Assembly: GCA_963594655.1 (NCBI GenBank)
Contig: CAVBFD010000023.1
Span: 1-34,622, forward strand
DNA: 34,622 nucleotides
Origin: Colivivens sp963594655
Lineage (GTDB): Bacteria > Bacteroidota > Bacteroidia > Bacteroidales > Bacteroidaceae
Reading direction: 5' to 3'
This document shows, one piece after another, positions 1 to 6,662 of the stretch (its first letter is position 1; each line of letters begins with the position of its first letter). The notes under the pieces were generated by a model. It had not been told where the DNA came from and did no database searches. It saw nothing but the letters and a program-made list of their open reading frames with translations. The translations under genes were made by a program, and so were the position numbers.

Positions 1-842
1 AGAAGTCGGGCTATACGGTCTACAGCTCCAAGGTCACGGTGTCGGAGGGCAAGGTAACCGACTTCGCCGCCACTCTGGCGGTGGAGGAAACACCCCAACC
101 AGTTGTCGCTACAGACCAGGGCAGGACCGTTAAGGGCAATACAGGCAATGCGACGATTGATGAGCTTATAGACAATATGGTGTATGTTGAGGGCGGCACG
201 TTCACCATGGGTGCGACCTCGGAGCAGGGGAGTGATGCACAGGATTGGGAAAAACCGATACACCAAGTAACCCTCAGCAGTTTCATGATGGGCAAGTATG
301 AGGTGACACAGGCTCTGTGGGAGGCTGTGATGGGCAGTAATCCGTCGTATTTCAAAGGGGACAATCTACCAGTTGAACAGGTTTCATGGGATGACTGCCA
401 GACATTCATCAAGAAGCTGAACAGCCTTACAGGCAAAAACTTCCGTCTGCCGACTGAGGCGGAATGGGAGTATGCCGCACGTGGCGGAAACAAAAGTCAG
501 GGTTACAAGTATGCTGGCAGCGACAATATAGACGACGTGGCGTGGTATACAAGTAACAGTAGCAGGAAGACTCACGCAGTCGGTACGATGCAGCTCAATG
601 AGATCGGTCTGTATGACATGAACGGCAACGTGTCGGAGTGGTGCGGTGACTGGTATGGAGGTTACAGTTCATCGGCTCAGACGAATCCTACAGGTGCTAC
701 TTCAGGCTCTTACCGCGTCTTCCGTGGTGGCAGCTGGCACTACGGCGCCTGGTACTGCCGTGTGTCTTACCGGAGCTACGACCCTCCAGGCAGCTCCTAC
801 GACAACCTCGGTCTGCGCCTTGTCCTCCCAGCTCAACCTTAA
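1..842 (+). CDS. SUMF1/FGE-like domain protein, 5' partial
   Basis: The frame is open from base 3 at the window edge, so the gene begins upstream; the GTG at 39 is internal, not a convincing start. The first visible residues (GYTVYSSKVTVSEGKVT) read like the end of a small beta-rich repeat domain of PEGA type. From about window residue 60 onward it is a formylglycine-generating-enzyme/sulfatase-modifying-factor domain: MVYVEGGTFTMG, PIHQVTLSSFMMGKYEVTQ, FRLPTEAEWEYAARGG, MNGNVSEWCGDWYG, FRGGSWHYGAWYCRVSYR and a terminal LGLRLVL. In Bacteroidota such domains often occur in surface or lipoproteins that are not true sulfatase activators. The active-site cysteine pair of genuine FGE cannot be assigned with confidence, so catalysis is not claimed. 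The domain call is secure, the role unknown. Confidence 0.88.
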   Translation, partial: KSGYTVYSSKVTVSEGKVTDFAATLAVEETPQPVVATDQGRTVKGNTGNATIDELIDNMVYVEGGTFTMGATSEQGSDAQDWEKPIHQVTLSSFMMGKYEVTQALWEAVMGSNPSYFKGDNLPVEQVSWDDCQTFIKKLNSLTGKNFRLPTEAEWEYAARGGNKSQGYKYAGSDNIDDVAWYTSNSSRKTHAVGTMQLNEIGLYDMNGNVSEWCGDWYGGYSSSAQTNPTGATSGSYRVFRGGSWHYGAWYCRVSYRSYDPPGSSYDNLGLRLVLPAQP

Positions 843-958
843 AAAAATAAGGTTCTTCCGCTTTTCGAGTTGGTAAAACAGTGGAATGTCAACTACTAAG
901 CTGCTCTTAGTTATGATTATCAGTGGTTCATTCAGGACATGTGGTTGGCATGTTTGTA

Positions 959-978
959 ATGCCTGAGGCATGTTTTGT
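959..978 (+). terminator. Weak stem-loop after the SUMF1-like gene
   Basis: A 5-bp perfect stem ATGCC/GGCAT (959-963 and 967-971) with a TGA loop is followed by GTTTTGTG. It lies 117 bases past the stop codon of the SUMF1-like gene. The stem is short and the T-run interrupted, so terminator function is only possible. The sequence GGCATGTTTT also has a near copy at 947-956. Confidence 0.25.
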
Positions 979-1052
979 GCTGTTCGTCATGAGTCTCTGT
1001 TAAATATCGGTGATTTTGGCGAAATATTAATGTGTTTGTTCTTTCTTATGCT

Positions 1053-1060
1053 TAAATTTG
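1053..1060 (+). promoter_or_regulatory. Candidate TAnnTTTG promoter for the McrA-head-like gene
   Basis: TAAATTTG matches the Bacteroidota -7 element and sits 36 bases upstream of the ATG at 1097. A TTTG occurs at 1035-1038, but the 14-base spacing is shorter than the usual 19-21, so the -33 half is unconvincing. The rest of the 843-1096 gap shows no gene. Confidence 0.35.
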
Positions 1061-1096
1061 TGGGGCAAACATCAACAGATTGCGGTACTATAAACC

Positions 1097-1663
1097 ATGA
1101 TGGAACTAAAACACTACATTGACACATTCTCTTCTTTGCATACGGCGAAGGTGAAGGGACATAAAGCTCCACACAAGGCGGTGTTGCTACTGGCTATCAT
1201 TGACCTTATGGAGGACGACATTATCCTGACTCCATACATCGACTTGTCGGACGCTTTGGTGAAGAAGTTCAATGACATCTGGTGCAGATACCTTGGAACA
1301 TCTGCCATCTTCATTCCCGACATCTGCAAACCTTACTTCCACATGCAGCACGAAAGTTTTTGGAGGTTGGTTGAGAACGAAGAAGCCGACTGTGGCTTGG
1401 CGGCAGAACACACACCTTGGGTGAACGGAAAGAAGGAACGGAAAGAACTTCCGAACGGCAGTTACTCCATTGACGCGATGAGGCGTACCTTCGCCTACGC
1501 AGAGATAGATGGCTTGCTCTTCCAACTGTTGCAAAACAGTGATGCGAGGGCGATGCTGCGTGTGGTTCTCATCAATACGTATCTCGTTAATCAGCCAACC
1601 AAGGCTATGCCAAACATAAAAGCGGTTATTGCGGCATTGCCGTTATTGGCATTGGTGGCATAG
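1097..1663 (+). CDS. McrA-type N-terminal 'head' domain protein without HNH nuclease
   Basis: 188 residues. The N-terminal segment (GHKAPHKAVLLLAIIDLMED, about residues 21-40) and the later segment FIPDICKPYFHMQHESFWRL match the layout of the head domain found at the N-terminus of ScoMcrA-like and related HNH restriction endonucleases (typically APHKPLLLLAILDLI followed by PFWHLQSDGFW). In those proteins a C-terminal HNH nuclease with Cys pairs and an HNH motif follows. Here the protein stops soon after MLRVVLINTYL, with a short hydrophobic end and no HNH motif in this or the adjacent frames. It is therefore a stand-alone head domain or a truncated endonuclease. It starts at tandem ATGs (1097, 1100). 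The next gene encodes an AlbA_2/HATPase protein on the same strand 75 bases on. A defence or DNA-modification sensing role is inference only. Confidence 0.7.
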   Translation: MMELKHYIDTFSSLHTAKVKGHKAPHKAVLLLAIIDLMEDDIILTPYIDLSDALVKKFNDIWCRYLGTSAIFIPDICKPYFHMQHESFWRLVENEEADCGLAAEHTPWVNGKKERKELPNGSYSIDAMRRTFAYAEIDGLLFQLLQNSDARAMLRVVLINTYLVNQPTKAMPNIKAVIAALPLLALVA

Positions 1664-1738
1664 TGTGGGATTAATGACTACCGCACAGTTTGGGCGCACT
1701 TAAAAAAATGTTTAACGAATAAAATATTGCTATATAGT

Positions 1739-3184
1739 ATGGAATATATTGATTTCAAAAAGTTGATTGACGCGTTGACGGCAAAGCCTAAAGAAACCGA
1801 ATGGCTTGAGTTCAAACATAACTTTCACTCTAAGGAGGAAATTGGCGAAAGAATCTCTGCCCTGTCAAATAGTGCCTATCTGTGCAATATGCCATTCGGA
1901 TATATTGTCTTTGGTATAGATGACGAAAACCATGACGTAGTAGGTACTGACTTCTATGGCAAACAAAAGATGGTGGGTAACGAGGAGCTCGAGTCGTGGC
2001 TGTCTACACGTTTGAATCCACGTATTGACTTTGAAATTATTGACGATTTTGATTATGAGGCTAAAGGGCATTGCTGTATATTTAAGATACCAGCAACAAC
2101 TAATCGACCCGTTAGTTTCCTGCGTGAAGCGTATGTCAGAGTAGGGACAATTACACGGAAACTTAAAGATTTTCCAGCAAAGGAAGCAAAAATATGGAAG
2201 GGAGGTCAGACACCTCTTGAAAAGATAATTTTAAAGAATGGATTGTCTGGTCAAGATGTCTTCTTTTATCTTAGTGCAGAGACATACTTTGATATGATGC
2301 ACTTGCCACTTCCGCAAGACAAGAAAGGAATGTTAGAGCGTTTTTTGTCGGAAAAATTAATTGTGGAAGACGAGATTGGCTATGGAATCACGGAACTTGG
2401 AGCCATCCTGTTTGCCAAACACTTGTCTGACTTTGATGGTCTCAACCGCAAGATGGTGCGAGTCATAGTATATAAGGGGAAAAGCAAGATAGAGACCATA
2501 CGTGAGCAAAACTTTGACAAGGGCTATGCCATTTGTTTTAAGGAAATGGTGGCATGGATAAACAGCCAACTCCCTACAAATGAAGAAATAGGCATGGCTT
2601 TAAGAAAGGAGGCACGGATGTATCCAGAAATATCCATACGCGAATTGGCTGCAAATATGATTATTCATCAGGATTTTGCTGAACAAGGATTCCCGATGAT
2701 AGAAATATATTCTGACCGTATAGAGTTTTCTAATTCTGGGCAACCACTTATCAGTGTGGAACGTTTCATTGATGAATACCAGTCAAGAAATGACTCTCTT
2801 GCAGACATTATGCGCCGTATGGGAATATGCGAGGAGAAGGGTAGCGGAATGGACAAAACCATATTCTACATAGAATTATACCAACTGCCGCCCATACGCT
2901 TCCAACTCCAAGAAAACCGGACTATAGCAACGGTATTCTCTTATCGAAAATTTGCGAACTTGGATAAGACAGAGCGCATCAGAGCATGCTACCAGCATGC
3001 TTGTCTCAAATATGTATCTAACGAAAAGATGAACAATCAGACTCTGCGGACTCGTTTGGGCATTGAAGACAAGAATTATCCTATGGCATCAAGAATCATA
3101 AGAGATGCTCTTGAGTCCAAAATGATAAAGGAAGAGAATGCCGAAGGGTGTAAACGGCATAACTACATCCCATATTGGGCATAA
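1739..3184 (+). CDS. AlbA_2 (Schlafen-like) + HATPase_c_4 putative transcriptional regulator
   Basis: 481 residues from the ATG at 1739; an upstream in-frame TTG at 1727 is less likely. Residues about 16-135 form an AlbA_2/divergent AAA-4 domain: ETEWLEFKHNF, then an ALSNSA segment followed by GYIVFGIDD, and later REAYVRVGTITRK. Residues about 285-385 match the GHKL-type HATPase_c_4 region: ISIRELAANMIIHQDF, IEIYSDRIEFSNSGQP, RRMGICEEKGSGMDK. The C-terminal 70 residues look like a winged helix (QTLRTRLGIED, ASRIIRDALESKMI). Proteins of this architecture are usually annotated as ATP-binding putative transcriptional regulators; some lie in defence islands or are phage-linked. Codon use is strikingly A/T rich (AAA, AAT, ATA, GAA) compared with the genes from 3536 onward, consistent with recent acquisition. 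The actual target is unknown. Confidence 0.85.
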   Translation: MEYIDFKKLIDALTAKPKETEWLEFKHNFHSKEEIGERISALSNSAYLCNMPFGYIVFGIDDENHDVVGTDFYGKQKMVGNEELESWLSTRLNPRIDFEIIDDFDYEAKGHCCIFKIPATTNRPVSFLREAYVRVGTITRKLKDFPAKEAKIWKGGQTPLEKIILKNGLSGQDVFFYLSAETYFDMMHLPLPQDKKGMLERFLSEKLIVEDEIGYGITELGAILFAKHLSDFDGLNRKMVRVIVYKGKSKIETIREQNFDKGYAICFKEMVAWINSQLPTNEEIGMALRKEARMYPEISIRELAANMIIHQDFAEQGFPMIEIYSDRIEFSNSGQPLISVERFIDEYQSRNDSLADIMRRMGICEEKGSGMDKTIFYIELYQLPPIRFQLQENRTIATVFSYRKFANLDKTERIRACYQHACLKYVSNEKMNNQTLRTRLGIEDKNYPMASRIIRDALESKMIKEENAEGCKRHNYIPYWA

Positions 3185-3197
3185 CATTTATAATCGG

Positions 3198-3308
3198 CAT
3201 GTAACTGACATGTAACTGATAATCGCTAAAATGGATAGTACTATACACTAAATATTTGATAGTCAGTATTGTCATTGCATGATTGTCATGTAACTGTCAT
3301 GTAACTAT
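3198..3308. repeat. Two pairs of tandem 11-bp repeats (CATGTAACTGA) flanking a palindrome
   Basis: CATGTAACTGA occurs twice head to tail at 3198-3208 and 3209-3219. A second tandem pair (CATGTAACTGT, CATGTAACTAT) lies at 3287-3297 and 3298-3308, exactly 89 bases further on. Between them is the perfect 10-bp palindrome ATAGTACTAT (3235-3244). The 11-bp unit is about one helical turn, so each pair presents the same DNA face. The array begins 13 bases after the stop of the AlbA_2 gene. Confidence 0.8.
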
Positions 3309-3535
3309 ATGAATTCTACAAGCAACACGGCAACCACTGCTTGATATCAATAAACGAAGATATATGATTGAAACATTCGCTCATGAAAGTTCGGTAACAG
3401 GTTCGGAAAGTACGCCATCAGCTTTTGCTGGTTCGGCACAGTCATACCAGCTTAATGAAGGGTGTGCCGCAAGAGGCGATAGGCGAGGGAACGGAATGAC
3501 AGAAGATTGTTTATTAACTTGATAAGAAATATACT
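3309..3535. other. Non-coding stretch with short inverted repeats
   Basis: No convincing gene on either strand. Visible structure: a hairpin CAGC-TTTT-GCTG near 3419-3430, a 7-bp inverted repeat CGGCACA (3434-3440) / TGTGCCG (3463-3469), and three copies of GTTCGG. No clear TAnnTTTG element for the downstream acetyltransferase was found. Confidence 0.5.
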
Positions 3536-4120
3536 ATGACAGAATGGGAAAAGATGCAGGCCGGTGAAATCTACAATGACTTCGACCGGGATTTGTTCGA
3601 CCGCAGGGTCGAGGCGAAGAAACTGTTCCGGGCGTATAACCGCACGGAAGATGACGAGGTGGAGAAACGCTGCGGAATCATGAGGGAACTGTTCAAGGCA
3701 GTCGGCGAGAATGTGTGGATAGAACCCGATTTCCGCTGCGAGTTCGGTAAGAACATAAGCATAGGCAACGATGTGTACATCAACTTCGGCTGTGTCATCC
3801 TCGACTGCGGGCAGGTGAGGATAGGCAGCGGCACATTGATTGGCCCTAATGTGGGTCTGTTCTCCGGCAACCACACGACTGATGCAGGGGAACGTGCCGC
3901 CGGAGGACTCATACCCAAGCCGATAACGATAGGTAACAGGGTGTGGATATGCGGGAACGTGAGTGTCGTGCCGGGTGTCAGCATAGGCGACGACACCATC
4001 ATCGGTGCTGGAAGCGTGGTGACGCATGACATCCCCTCCGGGGTCATCGCTGCCGGCAATCCGTGCCGTGTGTTGCGCAAAATCACGGAAAAGGACAAGG
4101 TGGGCTATAAAAAAGGATGA
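3536..4120 (+). CDS. Maltose/galactoside O-acetyltransferase family protein
   Basis: 194 residues, a normal length for the maltose O-acetyltransferase (Maa/LacA) subfamily of left-handed beta-helix acyltransferases. The N-terminal maltose-acetyltransferase region (EWEKMQAGEIYNDFD, residues 3-17) precedes hexapeptide repeats (GKNISIGNDVYINFGCVILD, VRIGSGTLIGPNVGLF). The catalytic histidine is in SGNHTTDAGERAAG, and the C-terminal coil reads IGAGSVVTHDIPSGVIAAGNPCRVLR. It is expected to transfer acetyl from acetyl-CoA to a sugar hydroxyl in the cytoplasm; the acceptor cannot be told from sequence. It stands alone, 70 bases before the ECF sigma operon, and its base composition resembles the genes to its right rather than the AT-rich region to its left. 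Confidence 0.92.
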   Translation: MTEWEKMQAGEIYNDFDRDLFDRRVEAKKLFRAYNRTEDDEVEKRCGIMRELFKAVGENVWIEPDFRCEFGKNISIGNDVYINFGCVILDCGQVRIGSGTLIGPNVGLFSGNHTTDAGERAAGGLIPKPITIGNRVWICGNVSVVPGVSIGDDTIIGAGSVVTHDIPSGVIAAGNPCRVLRKITEKDKVGYKKG

Positions 4121-4190
4121 ATGGCTTTTTACTTTCCGGTCTTTGTCGGGTTATATGAATGTGACGCCGCACAAACGGCCAGGCAATTAG

Positions 4191-4730
4191 ATGGAGATTG
4201 AAGACAAGGACATCATATCGGCAGTCAGGGAGAGGACGGAGAAGGGCTTCCGTCTGTTGATGCGGAAATACAAGCAGCCCGTGTACTGGCACATCCGCCG
4301 GTTGGTTGTTGTTCATGACGACGCTCAAGACGCCGCGCAAGAGACTTTCATCAGGGTGTTCCGGTCGTTCGGAGACTTCGGAGGCGACAGTTCGCTGAGG
4401 GCCTGGATTTTCCGGATAGCCACCAACGAGGCACTCCGGCTGATAGAGGCGAGGCGAGGAGGACAGGTGTCGCTTGAGGCGGAGGACAGTGGGGCGGACC
4501 GTATCATGGCTGACAGCTATGTGGACTATACCGACTTGGAGGCGGTGAGGCTACAGAGGGCGATTCTTTCCCTGCCTGTAAAGCAACAGGCGGCGTTCAA
4601 TCTCCGTTACTACGACGAACTCAGCTACGGGGAGATTGCGGAGGCGACAGGATCGACTCCCTCATCCGCAAAGATGAACTACCATATCGCCAAGGAGAAG
4701 ATTGTAAGATACATGAACTCGAATGACTAA
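4191..4730 (+). CDS. ECF-type RNA polymerase sigma factor
   Basis: 179 residues, typical ECF length. Sigma region 2 covers about residues 12-85 (FRLLMRKYKQPVYWHIRRLV, DAQDAAQETFIRVFRSF, LRAWIFRIATNEAL). Region 4 covers about 120-175 (LPVKQQAAFNLRYYDELSYG, then EIAEATGSTPSSAKMNYHIA). It would direct RNA polymerase to a stress- or envelope-responsive promoter set. The next gene, 12 bases on, encodes a one-TM protein likely to act as its anti-sigma factor, and two exported proteins follow, so the operon probably senses and answers an envelope signal. Autoregulation is common in the family but no promoter motif could be assigned here. Confidence 0.95.
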   Translation: MEIEDKDIISAVRERTEKGFRLLMRKYKQPVYWHIRRLVVVHDDAQDAAQETFIRVFRSFGDFGGDSSLRAWIFRIATNEALRLIEARRGGQVSLEAEDSGADRIMADSYVDYTDLEAVRLQRAILSLPVKQQAAFNLRYYDELSYGEIAEATGSTPSSAKMNYHIAKEKIVRYMNSND

Positions 4731-4742
4731 AACAGGTTTACT

Positions 4743-5114
4743 ATGAGCAGGAAATTTGATTTCGGAACACAGGGGAAGAGACTTCCTTACGCCACACCCG
4801 ACGGCTTCTTCGAGGATCTGGAGGACAATGTGTGGAAGGCGGTGGGGGACGGTTTCCAAGACGGCAAGACCTGTGGGGACACTTCGGGCAAGGCGAACCC
4901 GAAGAAAACCGCCCGACACAGGTGGAGGCTTCTCGTAGGCGGTGCCGCAGCCGTGGCGGCGTCGGTGGCGATTGTGTTCGCTCTCAGTGTAAAGTCCGCC
5001 GTGCGGGACCAGTGTACGGTAATGGACGTGGACCAGGCTTTCAGTCAGCTCAGTGCCGACGACCAGGATTTCCTGTTGACCGTCTATCAGGAGGATGTCT
5101 TCATCCGTGAGTGA
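4743..5114 (+). CDS. Single-TM protein, putative anti-sigma factor
   Basis: 123 residues. The N-terminal segment KRLPYATPDGFFEDLEDNVW resembles the start of short membrane proteins encoded beside ECF sigma factors in Bacteroidales. A basic patch (KKTARHRWR) precedes one hydrophobic helix at about residues 65-84 (LLVGGAAAVAASVAIVFALS), leaving about 40 residues outside (MDVDQAFSQLSADDQDFLL). No zinc-binding HxxxCxxC anti-sigma motif is present, so the assignment rests on topology and position 12 bases after the sigma gene. Cytoplasmic N-terminus and periplasmic C-terminus are inferred from the positive residues before the helix. Confidence 0.75.
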   Translation: MSRKFDFGTQGKRLPYATPDGFFEDLEDNVWKAVGDGFQDGKTCGDTSGKANPKKTARHRWRLLVGGAAAVAASVAIVFALSVKSAVRDQCTVMDVDQAFSQLSADDQDFLLTVYQEDVFIRE

Positions 5115-5149
5115 CCCCGGAATTGTTCAATAACCAAAATACAATAATC

Positions 5150-5653
5150 ATGAAACGTACAATCAGAACTATCGCCATCTTGACCGTATTGGTGGCTTCG
5201 GGCGCAACCGCATCCGCACAGCAGAAGAACACACAGCAGTCTGACAGGCAGCAGCGGATAACCAGAGAACAACTTGCTGAGGTGGAAGCCAGACACATTG
5301 CCGGAGAACTGGCCTTCAGTGACATCGCCACAGAGAAATTCATTACCGCCTACTGTAGCTACAGGAAGGAAATCTGGGAATTGGCGCCCCACCAGCGCGC
5401 GGACAAGAAATGGATGTCGGAGCAGGAGAACGAAGACCGCATCAAGCAACGCTTCGCCATGAGCGAGCAACTCCTCGGCATCCGCCAGAAGTATTATAAG
5501 GAGTATTCCAAGTTCCTCACTCAGACCCAGATAAGTAAGGTGTACGAGCAGGAGCGTAAGTTGATGAACCGTCATGCGAAAAAAGGGTTCAAGAAACAGG
5601 TGAACAAGAAGCAAGTGAACAAAAATCAGGTGAACAAGAAACGCAACTCATGA
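5150..5653 (+). CDS. Spy/CpxP-like exported protein with Lys-rich repeat tail
   Basis: 167 residues from the ATG at 5150, chosen because it begins a clean signal peptide (MKRTIRTIAILTVLVASGAT, cleavage near ASAQ); an in-frame GTG at 5111 would add an implausible extension. The mature part is highly charged and helical, with REQLAEVEARHIAGEL, a FITAYCSYRKEIWEL segment, and later EQLLGIRQKYYKEYSKFLTQ followed by QISKVYEQERKLM. This LTxxQ-style pattern is seen in Spy/CpxP-like periplasmic proteins and in the third genes of Bacteroidales sigma operons. The C-terminus is a lysine-rich pentapeptide repeat (KKQVN, KKQVN, KNQVN, KKRNS). Its stop overlaps the ATG of the esterase gene by four bases. 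A chaperone or sensor role is inferred. Confidence 0.75.
   Translation: MKRTIRTIAILTVLVASGATASAQQKNTQQSDRQQRITREQLAEVEARHIAGELAFSDIATEKFITAYCSYRKEIWELAPHQRADKKWMSEQENEDRIKQRFAMSEQLLGIRQKYYKEYSKFLTQTQISKVYEQERKLMNRHAKKGFKKQVNKKQVNKNQVNKKRNS
5591..5650 (+). repeat. 15-bp in-frame tandem repeat in the Spy-like gene
   Basis: Three diverged 15-bp units (5591-5605, 5606-5620, 5621-5635) plus a partial fourth encode KKQVN-like pentapeptides at the extreme C-terminus. Because the unit is a multiple of three, copy-number change would alter tail length without a frameshift. Confidence 0.85.
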
Positions 5654-6540
5654 AAAACACAATTATTCTGGTCTTCGCCCTGCTGAGTCTTCTCGGCCGG
5701 GGCGAAGTGTATGCACAGGAACTGACATTCTCCAAGGAGTCGTTCTTGGACGGGACTGTGACCTTACCCTACAGGAAGTGTACTGTACCCGGTACAGGTG
5801 ACAAGGCATCTCTGGTAATCTATCTTCATGGCGGAACCAGTAGGGGGAATGACAACGAGGCTCAGATGCAGGAGCCGGGAATCGATGCCATAAGCAAATG
5901 GCTTTACAAGAACAAGACAAAGGCCATAATGCTTGTGCCTCAATGTCCTCAGAACCTGTCGTGGCTCGGCCCTGTACAGACTGCCCTTGTCAGTCTGTTG
6001 CAGTCCTACATAGACCGTGGTGTGGCGGACGCGTACAAGGTCTATACCTTTGGCGGTTCGATGGGAGGGACCGGCACGTGGAACATGCTGTCCAACCATC
6101 CCGGTTTTTTCGCGGCGGCGATGCCTGTAGCCGGTAATCCTACCGGTCTTAATGCGGAGGCTGTCTCTCAGACTCCCCTTTACACCGTTATGGGTACTGC
6201 GGACAGAATCATGAAGATGTCCAATGTGGAGACGTTCCTGAAGGAGATGGATGGCTGTGACGCTGAATACCAGTTCGATGTGGAGACAGGATGGACACAT
6301 GAGAATGTCTGTGAGGACAGCTATACCGACGGACGGCTCGACTGGGTGTTCGGACATGTCAAGGGTGGGGCAGCGGCAGTCCCGGATATTACCGCCGGTG
6401 AGGGTGAACCAGTGGCGGTAAGGTGGTATTCTGTCAGTGGCAAGCGGTTTCCCTCCGTTCCCCTAAAGAAGGGCGTGTATTTCAAGACCTCCGTCTATGG
6501 CGACGACAGCACGGCCTCGGAAAAGTATGTCGTCCACTGA
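5650..6540 (+). CDS. Secreted alpha/beta-hydrolase (esterase/PHB-depolymerase-like)
   Basis: 296 residues with a signal peptide (MKNTIILVFALLSLLGRG, cleavage near VYAQ). The fold markers are an oxyanion segment YLHGG (58-62), the nucleophile elbow GGSMGG with Ser137, a likely acid Asp185 in GTADRI, and His217 in GWTHENVC. This is the pattern of esterase-D/feruloyl-esterase/PHB-depolymerase-like 'predicted peptidase' proteins. The last 45 residues (VRWYSVSGKRF, LKKGVYFKTSVYG, EKYVV) resemble a short type IX secretion sorting domain, which usually reads VYSxxGxxV then LxxGxYxV then KxVV. It is the fourth gene of the ECF sigma operon, with ATGA overlap to the gene before. Substrate unknown. Confidence 0.88.
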   Translation: MKNTIILVFALLSLLGRGEVYAQELTFSKESFLDGTVTLPYRKCTVPGTGDKASLVIYLHGGTSRGNDNEAQMQEPGIDAISKWLYKNKTKAIMLVPQCPQNLSWLGPVQTALVSLLQSYIDRGVADAYKVYTFGGSMGGTGTWNMLSNHPGFFAAAMPVAGNPTGLNAEAVSQTPLYTVMGTADRIMKMSNVETFLKEMDGCDAEYQFDVETGWTHENVCEDSYTDGRLDWVFGHVKGGAAAVPDITAGEGEPVAVRWYSVSGKRFPSVPLKKGVYFKTSVYGDDSTASEKYVVH

Positions 6541-6547
6541 AGACGAG

Positions 6548-6589
6548 TCCGACTGGTCGGAAACACAGGGCTGCGGAATTCTTTTTTTT
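6548..6589 (+). terminator. Possible terminator of the sigma-esterase operon
   Basis: A short perfect stem TCCGA (6548-6552) / TCGGA (6557-6561) with loop CTGG lies eight bases after the esterase stop. A run of eight T (6582-6589) follows, but about 20 bases downstream, so this is not a canonical intrinsic terminator. Confidence 0.3.
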
Positions 6590-6623
6590 GACTTTATAAG
6601 GGTTCGGTCTGAACTATTATTCG

Positions 6624-6631
6624 TAACTTTG
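6624..6631 (+). promoter_or_regulatory. TAnnTTTG promoter of the aminotransferase gene
   Basis: TAACTTTG followed by CAG is a perfect Bacteroidota -7 element, 31 bases upstream of the ATG at 6663. The -33 region is poor (GTTC near 6602-6605). Confidence 0.75.
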
Positions 6632-6662
6632 CAGTTCAAACGAAATTATTAGTTGAGAAGAG

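Noticed and set aside
20..493. 157-residue minus-strand frame at the left border
   Set aside because: It is antisense to the SUMF1-like domain, whose motifs are unmistakable on the plus strand.
3198..3308. Tandem repeats considered as a CRISPR array
   Set aside because: The units are only 11 bp, directly adjacent, and there are no spacers or cas genes.
3452..4098. Two minus-strand frames (191 and 175 residues) opposite the acetyltransferase
   Set aside because: The plus-strand gene has complete hexapeptide-repeat motifs; the antisense frames are repetitive mirror products of it.
4110..4130. AAAAAG/CTTTTT hairpin at the end of the acetyltransferase gene as a terminator
   Set aside because: The stem is nearly all A-T pairs and overlaps the stop codon, so it is too weak to support a call.
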